From Cladocopium goreaui (lineage: Eukaryota; Sar; Dinophyceae; Suessiales; Symbiodiniaceae), in assembly GCA_947184155.2 (NCBI GenBank), contig CAMXCT020006575.1, forward strand, positions 276,591 through 340,590: a stretch of 64,000 bases of DNA, written 5' to 3'. The position numbers and the translations under genes were made by a program. The notes beneath the pieces were generated by a model. That model was not told the DNA's origin. It searched no databases and worked only from the letters and a program-made list of their open reading frames with translations. Positions 53,087 to 63,584 of this stretch are shown here, in pieces. The stretch's first letter is position 1. Each line of letters begins with the position of its first letter.

Positions 53087-54628
53087 CTAGCCCCTCCTGC
53101 TCACCTGCTCCAAGAGACGCTCACTCTTGGCATGCTTCACTGCCAACTCTCGGGCATAGTCCGTCTCTTCCATAGTGGCCGCCATGGGATACACCTCCGT
53201 GGGGATGAGCTCCAGGTAGCGACTTGCCGCCGTAGATCCATCACGCATTCCCATCAGAATGCTTTTCATGCGCTGCATCATGTGGTCTCCTGCAGCACCC
53301 ACACGGCCACTGACCAACAGGTCCAACGAGCATGCAAGAGTGCGCAACTCTCGCAACTTCTCTTCGCCGACCTTCTTCAGATCAGTCAGGGGCAGCGCAC
53401 TGGACAGCAGATACCGTACAGCAGCAGGTTGTAGCAGGGCCTCCTTGTCAGGATTGCCTCCTTTGTCTCCGTGAAGCGTTCCCAACTGCTCGTGCATAAG
53501 GCCATAGCCTCGTGCCAGGAGACAGCCCGGCTTTGCAGATGACATACGCCGCAACTTTTTCTGTCTGCCCAGCAAGTCACTGTCTTTGCTTTCACCACGT
53601 AGATAGGACTCATCATCGTCCTCACTGGGGCTCTCTGATCCCGATGACTCCTCCTTCTTCTTCCCCGAAAGGATCTTCAGCGCCTTGTGAACCTTGTCCT
53701 TTTCCGACTCCTTCTTTCGCTTCTTCTGCCCCCCTTCAGGGGTCTCAAGGACCCGCTTTGCCAGCACAGCACTGGCATCAGCACGGGTGCGCTTCTTCTC
53801 CTCCAGGGCTTTTCGCAGCTCATCAAAGCGCTCATCAGTTTTGCTCTGCATGGGATCCAGGACGTCATCATCCAGCATGGCATCCAGCGGAGTGGTCCGA
53901 TGTCGACGGAGGGCCTCTTTGCCCCTGGTGACTGCTCCCACAGTCCCCCGGGCCTTTTCAGGCTGACCCCTCTCATCGCGAGAGTCATCTTCAGGAGTCC
54001 TGTCTGACCGATGTCGCCTCCTGCGTCGGGCGTTGGAGCGTCCCACATCACCATCTTCAGAGACTTCATGCTCATCCCCAGAGATCCGCCTGGAGCCCCG
54101 GCCATCACCGGGGGAGCGTCCTCTAGTTCGCCCTTCTTCATGTCGTCCGCTCTCAGGCTTCCTCTTGGGTGCCGTCTTCAACGGCTCCTCAACCAAGGGC
54201 ACCCCCTTGGGAGGAACAGGCGCCCCATGAGGGAGCGGTTTTGTCTTCCATCCTTTAACTATGGACGGGACAAGCTCGCTGGACACTGGCATCCACCGCA
54301 GCACGTGCACCAGGTTGTCCCTGCCTACCTTATTGGTGCATGTCCTCAGTGAGTGGGTGCACAGGTGATGGAAGAAGTTGCCTCCTCCCGACGAAGCCAA
54401 CCAGTGGGCGTAGTAAGGGTCACTGGTCTGCAGATATCTCACCTGCAGAAAGGCCCCGTCCTTGTCGGCTCTGAACTTCTTCACCACCTCAGCCACAGCG
54501 TAGCCCTGACCATTTCCCCTATCATCGACACATTCGAAGTAGAGATGGTCAGTCACCCGCCCATAGTACTCCTCAAAGTCCTCTTGCTTCAGTTTAGGTC
54601 CTTCGAGTAAATCCAACCTCACAGCCAT
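53087..54628 (-). CDS. Gag-like ORF1 of the YR retrotransposon
   Basis: ATG at 54628, 513 codons, 33 bases inside repeat A1. The N-terminal 145 residues look globular (VTDHLYFECVDDRGNGQGYA, VRYLQTSDPYYAHWLAS, RDNLVHVLRWMPVSSELVPS). The middle is a long Arg/Glu/Ser/Asp-rich disordered region (ESGRHEEGRTRGRSPGDGRG). The C-terminal 130 residues are helical (RYLLSSALPLTDLKKVGEEK, AARYLELIPTEVYPMA-like). No zinc knuckle is present. Position and composition fit a nucleocapsid. It ends at TAG 53087-53089. Confidence 0.8.
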   Translation of the reverse strand: MAVRLDLLEGPKLKQEDFEEYYGRVTDHLYFECVDDRGNGQGYAVAEVVKKFRADKDGAFLQVRYLQTSDPYYAHWLASSGGGNFFHHLCTHSLRTCTNKVGRDNLVHVLRWMPVSSELVPSIVKGWKTKPLPHGAPVPPKGVPLVEEPLKTAPKRKPESGRHEEGRTRGRSPGDGRGSRRISGDEHEVSEDGDVGRSNARRRRRHRSDRTPEDDSRDERGQPEKARGTVGAVTRGKEALRRHRTTPLDAMLDDDVLDPMQSKTDERFDELRKALEEKKRTRADASAVLAKRVLETPEGGQKKRKKESEKDKVHKALKILSGKKKEESSGSESPSEDDDESYLRGESKDSDLLGRQKKLRRMSSAKPGCLLARGYGLMHEQLGTLHGDKGGNPDKEALLQPAAVRYLLSSALPLTDLKKVGEEKLRELRTLACSLDLLVSGRVGAAGDHMMQRMKSILMGMRDGSTAASRYLELIPTEVYPMAATMEETDYARELAVKHAKSERLLEQVSRRG

Positions 54629-54660
54629 CACTGCAGGTTGGAATCTACCCTCCGGACCTT

Positions 54661-54743
54661 GATCTGAAAACTGCAGGTCAGAGACCGGCTGCTACCTTCA
54701 AAAGCTCTTACTGACATGTCTACTGATACATCATAAGGACATG
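54661..54743 (-). repeat. Split direct repeat A1
   Basis: 83 bp matching A2. Its outer end CATG|GAAAAT borders the interrupted MITE. The 5' transcript start should lie here, but no promoter motif is recognisable. Confidence 0.95.
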
Positions 54744-54820
54744 GAAAATGAATCATTTATAGATGGTTTACCTATTAAAAATGGTGATTTTCCATGCCTA
54801 TGTTAAATAACCAGGTGGTA
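54744..54820. mobile_element. Right part of the split MITE family B copy
   Basis: GATGGTTTACCTATTAAAAA, GGTGATTTTCCATGCC and terminal AAATAACCAGGTGG match the right half of the 47028-47141 copy. Confidence 0.7.
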
Positions 54821-54829
54821 TATATTATG

Positions 54830-57759
54830 GTGATATAAATCACAGATATCAATGATTTGAGATGGGAGATCATGGGGTTGGACCATGGGCACATGCCCAT
54901 ATTTCAACAGAAATATTTTCGGTTCTCGAACCTCCATCAGTGGCAATGTCATCGACCGTTGAGAAAGGCATATGGATATGGGAGTTCCCTCCAGGCATCT
55001 AACATCATGGCATCGAATCAATTCATATCTCTTCAAACCATTGCCAATCTCAGATACCCTGCAAAAAATGACAAATTCTTTGCTGGTGAACGTAGATATT
55101 CCCATTGATACGAAAGACTAGTCAGGATTAGTTTGCATCCATCTAAGATTGACCTAGTGATTTGCAATTTCCATGTTTCTTCACTGGATGTATGGCAACT
55201 TCTGACTAACAAAATCACACATTTTATGAAATCCTATGGCTATTTTCGTCACCGCATCCAAACTCTACCCTGAGGCCCTGAGTCATAGCTGGTGAAAATG
55301 GATGGTTACTCACAAATATGGTAACAATAGGTTTTGACCCATCCCTGTATTGGTGGTTATATAATGTTATATATCCATATATATATATATACACAGTATA
55401 TCCCACTATTGAAGATCGTATCCGAATGTATGCGATTCTTTGTTGGCATTATCCCTCATGCCTGTTGCTTCCATCATGCGATCTTTATTGATGCTTGAGG
55501 GGTTCAAACAAATGGGTGCATGTTTGATGCCATGAAACAGAGCACACCCAACCGTACCCAACGGTACCCAACAACCAGGCTTTAACAAACACCCACAAAA
55601 ACACTAGAAAAACAGCCAAAGAAAATTCATGGCTCCTGGAGCCCGAAAAAATCTTCTCAAACTGGGGGGAATACTAACAATGACCCGTTCATTTTTTCTG
55701 TCCATCTGTGGTTTTTGAGGTGACTTTTGACCCCTAGTGGACTTTCAGGGTGACATGCGGCGACAGCATTTTTGGGAGCCCGCGAACGATGGCCGGCGTC
55801 CGGCGCGTCCGGCGTCCGGCGCGTCCGGCGTCCGAAAAAAAACACCGGCGATTGCAGGATGGCGTTCTGTGGCACAAGAACCCGTGGACGTTAGCTTCTC
55901 CGGAGCTTGGAAACCGCAGTACCTACCATTCCTGTCATTGGATGTTGAACATGTTCTTAGGATTTCTTAGGATTCTTTCAAACATGTCATTTTGGTGTCA
56001 TTTTTTTTCCTGGTCATCTATTCCCAGCTGCTCACTTGTGTGATCCAGCAACTTTTCTACATGCCGTTGCACAAGCTCCTGCAGAGAACACGCTGTCGAC
56101 CAGAAAACTAGATCAGACTAGCCAACTCAGCACAGCTGAAGTTCCGCCACATGGCCGTTGCTGCAGAGTTTAGTCATTTCAGAGCGGATGAGAATTACCC
56201 GTCATCAACTACATGGCTAAAACACCTGGGCATTTCAATGGCCATGGAAATTCCAGTGGAGTGAGGGACCCCCAGAAATGGGAAGATGCGTATGCCATGA
56301 CTTTGTGTATTCTGCGCAAATTCTGGGTGTGTGCCCAGGGTACCAATGCAAAATGGCCCGATCATCCGCCAAGATTTTTCAGTGTTGCAAATTTTTCCCT
56401 GAGGGGAAAGTATCAATTAACCAATAACCGACCCAAATCATTAAAGATTCTTTCACAAATCAAACCAGTTCTCTACCAGACATTACCACATTAAATCTCG
56501 ATACCCTCTGGGTGTTCAGTTACATGGCTGGAACATATTCATTTACTTTGAACATGTCCCATTTACTTTGAACATGCCCCATTTCAGTGTCTAGCATTTT
56601 GACAACGATTTCCCAGGTAGCCATGTTTGAGGACACAAGACACAATCGAAGCGCGCTAATCTCTATGTCTTTACAAATATAGTGGCTACCGTGGTCGCAA
56701 AATGTTGGAAAACTGTGAGGACCTTTGGAAGACAAGGTCGGGAAAATGGATGAAAATGGGCAGGAGACTGTAGCGAGAGATCGATTTTTCTCACAACAAA
56801 AAGGCAAAAAACTGAGGGTTTCAGACCGCGGAATTCTTCGCATTCTCAACTCTGCGTGCATGAGAAGAAGTGGCTCCGTGAACAGGTGGTTAGAGAAGAC
56901 TTGGGTTGGGGAATGGGTAGCTCAACGAAGAAGTAGCTCATTCATTGATTCGTTCATTGGTTCACTAAATTATTGATTGGTTCATTCATTCAATGCCGTT
57001 CTGTTGCATTTCATTAAAAAATCATTTCCTTTTGTTTTGGTTCGTTTCATTTCGATTCAAATCATTCATTCATAAATTTCTATCTTTCATTTCATTTCAT
57101 TTCATTTCGTTTCCTTTCATGCCATTTTATCTCATACCATTTATTCATCTCATGTCATTTCATTTCATGTCATTTCCTATCCTCTCCTATTGTTTCACTC
57201 ATTAATTCCATTCCATTCCATTCCATTCCATTCCATTCCATTCCATTCCATTCCATTCATTAGGTTCCATTCCATTGGATTCCATTCGATTTGATTTGAA
57301 TCCATTTTATCCCATTCATTTCATTTCATTTTATTTCATGTCATTTCAATCATTCAGTCACTCACTGATTCATTAAGTCACTCAGTCGTTGATTCGCTAA
57401 AAAAATGTGGTTCATTGATTGAATCTTTGACTCATTCACTTCATCATTGATTCATTGACCGACTCTTCCCTTCACTGACTCCAAAAAAAAATCGTTGATT
57501 CGCTCCGAGCCATTGAGTCACCGACTCATCGATTGCTTCGTTGGGTGCGTCGCTCTGTCCAGTGACCAGTGGTCATGTCACGTGTCATTTCAATGGCATC
57601 CCAACATTTGCTCATTCGTTGACACACACACACACAGCTTTCCTGATCCATCCCAAAAAAGCACTCCTCTATATAGGTTATTGATTTCTGCCCCGCTGGG
57701 CACTGGCCGGCACTATCTGGTGACTCTATGGTACTTCCAAATTCAGCAATCAGTAGCAA
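54830..57759. other. Gap with simple repeats and weak coding patches
   Basis: A minus-strand patch at 54900-55000 (AMMLDAWRELPYPYAFLNGR then stop) and a plus-strand patch at 56255-56345 (DPQKWEDAYAMTLCILRKFW) could be exons, but borders are unclear. 55785-55835 is a GGCGTCCGGCGCGTCC tandem repeat. 56985-57380 is a TTCAT/CATTC microsatellite with an (ATTCC)n core at 57205-57258. Confidence 0.45.
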
Positions 57760-57852
57760 TCAGCAATCGCTTCGGCCGTGCCGTTCTAAAAATGCTATCA
57801 TTTTCTTCGACAAGTCATGCTCCGCAGCAACTGACGACCATCCGCAGCCTTG
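57760..57852 (-). CDS. C-terminal exon candidate
   Basis: Acceptor GCCAACAG|CAAGGC. The frame reads QGCGWSSVAAEHDLSKKMIA, then FLERHGRSDC and TGA at 57760-57762. Short, with support only from border and composition. The plus strand is also open over this interval. Confidence 0.35.
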   Translation of the reverse strand, partial: QGCGWSSVAAEHDLSKKMIAFLERHGRSDC

Positions 57853-57869
57853 CTGTTGGCATCCGTGGA

Positions 57870-58289
57870 TGGCTATCACATCTCACAAGGGAATGGCACT
57901 GCTTGGGGAATGGATCGTTTACGAAAAAAACCTTCATGTTCATGAACATCTTGTGGGCGAGGAACTGTACATATATATATATATAAATAAAATTAGCACC
58001 AACAATGATAGAAAAGCAACATATGTTCTACTCAAATATACCAAGAAAGTGATCAATCTCATTTTTTGGGGGTTACCATCACCAGCTGCCATACACATTT
58101 TGTAAAGGCATGTTGGCATGTAGCGGCCCAAGATTAGCTGAAACAAGCTGAAGCTTCTTGGGGTTTGAAGCTCATTTTTTGATGTCATCTCAGGTGTATG
58201 ACATCCATGGTCAAATTGGGGGCACGCAATTTCGGATGGTTTCACATATACAAAAAATGCAAACAAAGTTCAATTCATGATTATTCCCC
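57870..58289. other. Gap, no gene seen
   Basis: AT-rich with a short TA run near 57970. Leads into the minisatellite. Confidence 0.4.
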
Positions 58290-58980
58290 AACAGCGCAAG
58301 CTAATGGGGTCTTCAGCCCAGAATAGCTCCTGTGTGCATTGGTGCAGGCGCCGGTTCAGGTTCAACGAGGTTTCGGAGAAGGTTGCGAAGGTTCTGGTGA
58401 AGGTCTGGGAGGCTTTGGTGCAGAGCCAGGTCAGGTTCAACATGGTTCCGGAGAAGGTTCCGGAGAAGGTCTGGGAGGCTTTGGTGCAGAGCCAGGTCAG
58501 GTTCACCAGGGTTCTGGAGAAGGTTCTGGAGAAGGTCTGGGGAGGCTTTGGTGCAGAGCCAGGTCAGGTTCAACAGGGTTTTAGAGAAGGTTGCGGTGAA
58601 GGTGTGGGAATCTTTGGTGCAGAGCCAGGTCAGGTTCAACTGGGTTCCGGAGAAGGTTCCGGAGAAGGTTCCGGAGAAGGTCTGGGAAGCTTTTGGTGCA
58701 GAGCCAGGTCAAGTTCAACAGGGGTCAACAGGGTTCTGGAGACGGTTCCGGAGAAGGTTCCAGGAAGCCTTGGTGCAAAGCCAAGTCCGGAGAAGGTTCC
58801 GGAGAAGGTTCCGGAGAAGGTCGGGGAGGGTTTGGTGGAGAGCCAGGTCAGGTTCAACAGGGTTCTGGAGAAGGTTCCGGAGAAGGTCTGGGAGGCTTTG
58901 GTGTAGCAGCACGCATCAGAAAGAATTGTTTCCACTAATCGTTGCGGCTGTTGGGGATACCACTGAAGCTAATTTTAGGA
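58290..58980. repeat. GGTTCCGGAGAAGG minisatellite, right locus
   Basis: Same left edge (CAGCGCAAGCTAATGGGGTC), same modules and same right edge (GTTGCGGCTGTTGGGGATAC) as 7600-9020, but with no exon-like insert. Period multiples of three again keep several frames open, including a 209-codon one. I regard these as artefacts. Confidence 0.88.
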
Positions 58981-59084
58981 GGCTTTTACAAAATTTGTAT
59001 TTTTCCAGCGGTTACCATACTTGTGGTTACATACTAAACATGGCCTAAATTGTCCCCTCACGTCAGCCCTAAGGTCATCAAAAC

Positions 59085-59305
59085 ATGTAGATATCCTGGT
59101 GCTTCGCCAAGAAAACATGCATCGTGCTCAATATACGACGATTCTAGTCACCACAAGGACCGGATCAGAAAGCAGTTTGCTATTGGCCCCTGGAGAGACT
59201 TTCGCCGTTTTAGCTAGCTGCTTCACCAAGGGTCGCTCATATTTTGCCCCGAACGGAGAGTCCTTCGGTGGCCTTGAGATGACCCATCTCCATAAGAATC
59301 GGTGA
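59085..59305 (+). CDS. Weak coding patch, plus strand
   Basis: The plus frame reads HVDILVLRQENMHRAQYTTI, then SESSLLLAPGETFAVLASCF and FAPNGESFGGLEMTHLHKNR to a TGA. GC content is above the flanks. No acceptor is convincing, so this may be an exon or chance. Confidence 0.3.
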
Positions 59306-59319
59306 AGAGATGTGTATTC

Positions 59320-59980
59320 AATGGGAATTTCAGGATCCTAAAATGGAGGTACCTACCATATATAAGGCCTATATAAGGCCTATGTAAGGGAATATCGCCA
59401 CAAAATATGGCCAACAATATGGTACTAACGTACCTCCATGTATTAGATCCTGAAATTCCCATTGATGTATCGTGCTATGGTCGAAGCTCATATGGGGTAT
59501 GGTCATCTATTCCATATTGGAAATCCACACATAATGTGTATATCTGCGTATATAAAGCCCTATCTCATGCCTATGAACATGGATCGATGACCGTTTCTGG
59601 AAATAGAAACCATGTTTTGACCATGGAAATGTGTGAATTTTCCCATCCCCACAACTTGGTGAAATGCCTGGGAGAATCACTTTGGACACAAGCAATTCTT
59701 GACGGTCAAAAGAGCACGTCCCACGAACCGTTGCTGTCCAGTGCATCTCAGGAAACACAGGACACAAACATGAGGAGTGACATGACAAAATATGACAAAG
59801 CGACAAAATGAAGTGAGTGTCATTTACTGGCCTAACTAGACTAAGCATGCTAAAATGCTAAAAAGACAAATTCTGTGCTATTATTCCTGAGATGCACATG
59901 TTCTTTGATGTCGAAAAACACCACAACCAACGGAGAAGTCACAGGTTCAGTGTTTTCGGGTGCAAAAGGGGACTTTTTGT
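59320..59980. other. Gap with an inverted repeat
   Basis: GGGAATTTCAGGATCCTAAAATGGAGGTAC (59319 onward) is nearly complementary to GTACCTCCATGTATTAGATCCTGAAATTCCC ending at about 59461. The two enclose about 80 bases, so this is a foldback MITE of about 143 bp. No gene seen. Confidence 0.55.
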
Positions 59981-59984
59981 CGTC

Positions 59985-60062
59985 ACGCAATTGAGCGGAT
60001 CTGACCTGAAAGAATATGAAGGCCTGGCAATGATGCTGGCAAAGCTTCGGCGGTGCTGGCAG
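59985..60062 (+). CDS. Weak exon candidate, plus strand
   Basis: The plus frame reads LSGSDLKEYEGLAMMLAKLR and then RCWQ, a plausible helix, ending at a CTGGCAG|TGTTTT border that is not a standard donor. Low support. Confidence 0.25.
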
Positions 60063-60064
60063 TG

Positions 60065-61057
60065 TTTTCTTTTTTTGAAAACATCATATCGTATGAGATT
60101 GGAAAAAGTACATACAACACTGGTTTCATTTGGGCATATCTACGTAGGTAAAATATGCCAGCCTCGTCAATGATCTAGGTAGAACAACCTCATTTTCGTT
60201 GGTAAATCATCAATCTGTTTGGGTAGGAGGTATGGCTCCAAATAAGCAAATAAATCCGCATTTCTCACCCATTGGCCAATGAAAGGAACATCTTTAGACC
60301 AAACAAAACAAATGGGCCTGGTTCAAAATCATTGGGGCAAATGTTGAGGCCCCAATTGAAAGTTGTTGTAGATACTGTCAGAACAGCATTCTACAGCCAC
60401 GTAGAAGGCCGGCAAACTTTAAATAGTAAAACATGGGGCTGTGACCGCTGGGCTCTACTTAGTTGGCAAAAAAACATGATGACGTTGGTGGTTGACCTAC
60501 CCCTCTGAAAAATCATGGAGTGAAAGTCAGCTGGGATGAAATGACATTCCCAACTGAATGGAAAAATAGAACATGTTCCAAACCACCAACCAGATCATGA
60601 CGTTAGCTTATCGAATCCAGCTCGCGTCCATGGAAAAAGCGGTCAGATCGGTGTCGATTTTTTGAGGTGTCCGGCGTGTCCGGATCTCAGAATTTTGACC
60701 GGTAAGCTTTACTAATCAAACATGGCAATGAAACATATCCTATTAACTATTGTTATTATTATTATTACTATTATTATTATTATCATCAATTATATCATTA
60801 TTATGATGATTATTATGTGATTATTGTTATTTACAGATGTTTTTTCCATCAAAACTTCGATTTACAGGGATTTTCCGTTGCCGCGTTTGATTACCAAAGG
60901 GTATACATAGGGATTCTATCAGGTCTCTGGGGGCAAAAAAGATCGGCACTGCTACGAGGCCTCGATCGTTCTGCAGAAATATTCATTGCGTTGCGCAGCT
61001 GGGATTTTTTCATCTCCAGCATGCACTTCGAAACGACTCTTGTCACTCAATGTCATG
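60065..61057. other. Gap with MITE and ATT microsatellite
   Basis: Contains a MITE family A copy (60482-60583) and a degenerate (ATT)n run at 60740-60830. The intervening sequence has no supported exon. Confidence 0.45.
60482..60583. mobile_element. MITE family A copy, left end mutated
   Basis: Left end reads ACGTTGGTGGTTGACC; right end CCAAACCACCAACCAG is intact. The interior matches the 23.0-kb copy (CCCTCTGAAAAAT, GGGATGAAATGACATTCCCA). Both flanks contain ATGACGTT-like sequence, so the exact target duplication cannot be read. Confidence 0.7.
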
Positions 61058-61150
61058 TCAATGGAATTGGCTGGATGTTGCTGGTGTTGCTCCAGCATGT
61101 GGAACATTAGCATCTCTTTTCTCTGCATCCTCCAGCGCATCCATCAGGTC
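61058..61150 (-). CDS. C-terminal exon candidate
   Basis: Acceptor AGTCGCAG|GACCTG, phase 0. The 31 codons read DLMDALEDAEKRDANVPHAG, then ATPATSSQFH and a TGA at 61058-61060. A competing open frame on the same strand has Met/Gln-rich, less protein-like composition. Confidence 0.45.
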   Translation of the reverse strand, partial: DLMDALEDAEKRDANVPHAGATPATSSQFH

Positions 61151-61159
61151 CTGCGACTA

Positions 61160-61864
61160 GTCAGCGGAAGCGGCATGGGTCAGGCCATGGGGGGCACCTT
61201 CGTGATAGCGCATGTACAACAAGGAGCCACGTGGTGCTTTTGAACACACATTCTGTGGATCCTCTCCAAAAGTTTATGGTCCCTGGGACCAAGGTGCGTA
61301 TTTTGTGTTATACCACAACAGTGTTGGCATATGGGTGATATCAGCATTTCTATGTACTTATTCCTTCCAAGGGCTACCAGTTTCTTTTTGTTGCAATTCT
61401 GGCCGATGGCAAAGCGATGGGAACAACCCTGTCCCCATTGGTTTCACAATTGATTTTGAGTTCCTCAAAGACCAAGCTTTGAACTCAAAATGAGGAACTA
61501 GTTGAACTAACCAAGCTATATATAGATCAATTCACTATTTGTTTACCATCAACATATTGTTTTGGTTAGTGTATATATATATCCCCATCGAATTGGCAAA
61601 CAATGATCCCATCCCCCTTAAAAAACACACCGATCCTATGATCCCTCCCTGAAAAAAAACTACGGTTTAAATATCAAAGTAATGTGGGACATACCCAAGT
61701 TCCGAAACCATCTCCAAAATCACCATGTTTATGGGTGATATAGATATAAAATGATATAAACCCCTCCCCAGTCATGGCAATTGTTTACGGCATTGGCTTG
61801 CCATCAGATTTATAGTGATATTGGGGGAATGTTCAATGGGTGTACCACATGAAATCACCATTAT
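61160..61864. other. Gap, no gene seen
   Basis: Plus frames at 61212-61493 are open but lack splice support. A TGAGTTCCTCAAAG/CTTTGAACTCA-like inverted pair lies near 61460-61490. Confidence 0.35.
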
Positions 61865-61968
61865 ACCCTCTGGTAATTTAACATAGCTATTAAACATGGC
61901 CATAGAAATAGTGGATTTACCCATTGAACATGGTGATTTTCCGTTAAGTAAACGTTTACCAGAGGGTA
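61865..61968. mobile_element. MITE family B copy
   Basis: Ends TACCCTCTGGTAATTTAAC and AAGTAAACGTTTACCAGAGGGTA are inverted repeats. The interior shares GGCCATAGAAATAGTGGATT with other copies. It lies 15 bases from the donor of the following exon, within its intron. Confidence 0.75.
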
Positions 61969-61983
61969 CCACCACCCATTTAC

Positions 61984-62099
61984 CTCATTAAAGTACCGTT
62001 CTCCCACCGTTGGTTTCGGAATCCTGCATAGAGCTGATCTCTCCAGAAACGGCCCCTGGGCGATTGATACGAATTTTCGGTCGGCTGTCTGTTGTTGAT
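61984..62099 (-). CDS. Internal exon
   Basis: Acceptor TTTGTGTAG|ATCAAC and donor TAATGAG|GTAAAT. The frame contains QQQTADRKFVSIAQGPFLER, then SALCRIPKPTVGERYFNE. Good composition and a canonical donor. Possibly upstream of the exon at 61058 in the same gene. Unknown family. Confidence 0.5.
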
Positions 62100-62109
62100 C
62101 TACACAAAT

Positions 62110-62777
62110 GCAGTCTGACTTTGAATATATAATCCTGACTTTGCCATTTGGGACAGGTCCCAAATCTTTCTTGATGCATTTTTTTTTGGTCATACTCTGG
62201 TGATGGCGCATTTATAGTTCAATGATCTACCTAAACACGGTGATTTTCCATAGCATGACTCTCATCAGTCAGGCTGAGGCTCATCCCCCAGTCTGAGACC
62301 AACCCACCTACACAGATCATATGTTGATTGTATTTGTGTCTGGTTGTTTCTTGTTGTATCCCATAATCACCCCAGAAACGAATGAAATCTAATCTCCATA
62401 TATGTGTATATATATATGTATGTATATGTATACAAATATAAATATATATATATATATCCATTATGCTGCTTAGATCATGTTTCACTGAACATCGAAGCAC
62501 CATGGCCACTCGAAAAGAAAACGCCACTCTGAGGGCCCAGACGTGGGGCAAACCACTGAGGATCCGAGTCCTCGTTCATCCTCAGAATGTTTCAATTTGA
62601 TGGCATTGAATCAGGCATCTACACCTGCACACATGTATATATATAAATGATATATATATATGACATATATATATATATATGACATATCTATATATATATA
62701 TATATATGATATATATATATATGATACATATATAGATATATGATATATATATATGCTACCCCCCCCAAGACCTACAT
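62110..62777. other. Gap with TA microsatellites
   Basis: (TA)n tracts at 62400-62455 and 62630-62755. The rest holds no supported exon. Confidence 0.5.
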
Positions 62778-63405
62778 TTTTTGTATTAGGTATGTCCTTG
62801 GCTGCCTTGTCTTTCTTCTCATCTTCTCACCTATTGCAACACTGCATCAGGAAAGTAGCTTGTGCGCATGCACCTGGACACATCTCGCCCACATATGTAG
62901 CTGTAGCATAGCACATGTGAAGAAACTGACCACGTAGGTGCATGAACACTGAGAGCACCTGGGTGGGTGGGAAAGGACAAGCAATACACTAGACATTTTG
63001 TGTACCAGATATGTCCTTGGCTGCCTTGTCTTTCTTCTCATCTTCTCACCTATCGCAACACTGCATCAGGAAAGTAGCTTATGCGCATGCACCTGGACAC
63101 ATCTCGCCCACATATGTAGCTGTAGCATAGCACATGTGAAGAAACTGACCACGTAGGTGCATGAACACTGAGAGCACCTGGGTGGGTGGGAAAGGACAAA
63201 CAAGACACGAGACATTTTGTGTACCAGATATGTCCTTGACTGCCTTGTCTTTCTCCTTATCTTCTCACCTATTGTAACACTGCATCAGGAAAGTAGCTTG
63301 TACGCATGCACCTGGACACATCTTGCCCACATATGTAGCTGTAGCATAGCACATGTGAAGAAACTGACCACGTAGGTGCATGAACACTGAGAGCACCTGG
63401 GTGGG
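62778..63405. repeat. 3 x ~220-bp tandem repeat
   Basis: Units begin near 62778, 62997 and 63217 with TTTTGTGTACCAGATATGTC-like sequence and contain CTGCCTTGTCTTTCTTCTCA, CATCAGGAAAGTAGCTTGTG and GCACCTGGGTGGGTGGGAAA. The copies are about 95 per cent alike by eye. The third is cut at GGGTGGGTA. Confidence 0.9.
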
Positions 63406-63584
63406 TATCCAAGATCTAAGAATTGCGGAGAAGTCTTGTGCAAATCTTGGGTTTGGAATTTGCCAGAATACTCTTACTAGTCCCTATGAAACTTCTTTAG
63501 AAATCCAAGATTTTGATCAAAAGTCTTGTGGGAAACTTGGATCTTGGATTTTGAATCTTGCAAAGAATGCATTCAGAATGCATT

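Larger units (their letters stand above)
47373..54743 (-). mobile_element. Complete tyrosine-recombinase retrotransposon (Ngaro/PAT/DIRS type), 7.37 kb
   Basis: On the minus strand the order is A1 (54743-54661), Gag-like ORF, RT-methyltransferase-RNase H ORF, recombinase ORF, B1 (47939-47720), A2 (47719-47637), a 44-bp segment, and B2 (47592-47373). The A copies (83 bp) and the B copies (220 bp) look essentially identical. This A1-ORFs-B1-A2-B2 pattern is the split direct repeat structure of Ngaro and PAT elements. All junctions share CATG and there is no target duplication, as expected for recombinase-mediated insertion. Adjacent sequence is a split MITE. Confidence 0.93.

Noticed and set aside
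57495-57986. 163-codon plus-strand open frame
   Set aside because: Composition is random-like, it crosses a CACACA run and a TA microsatellite, and it lacks a coding signature.
58277-59048. 209- and 166-codon plus-strand frames with VPEKVPEKVWEALVQ and RRFRR repeats
   Set aside because: Minisatellite translation in several frames at once; no unique protein sequence.
62778-63405. Regular repeats considered as a CRISPR array
   Set aside because: Units are about 220 bp and contiguous, without short repeats alternating with unique spacers; the host is eukaryotic.
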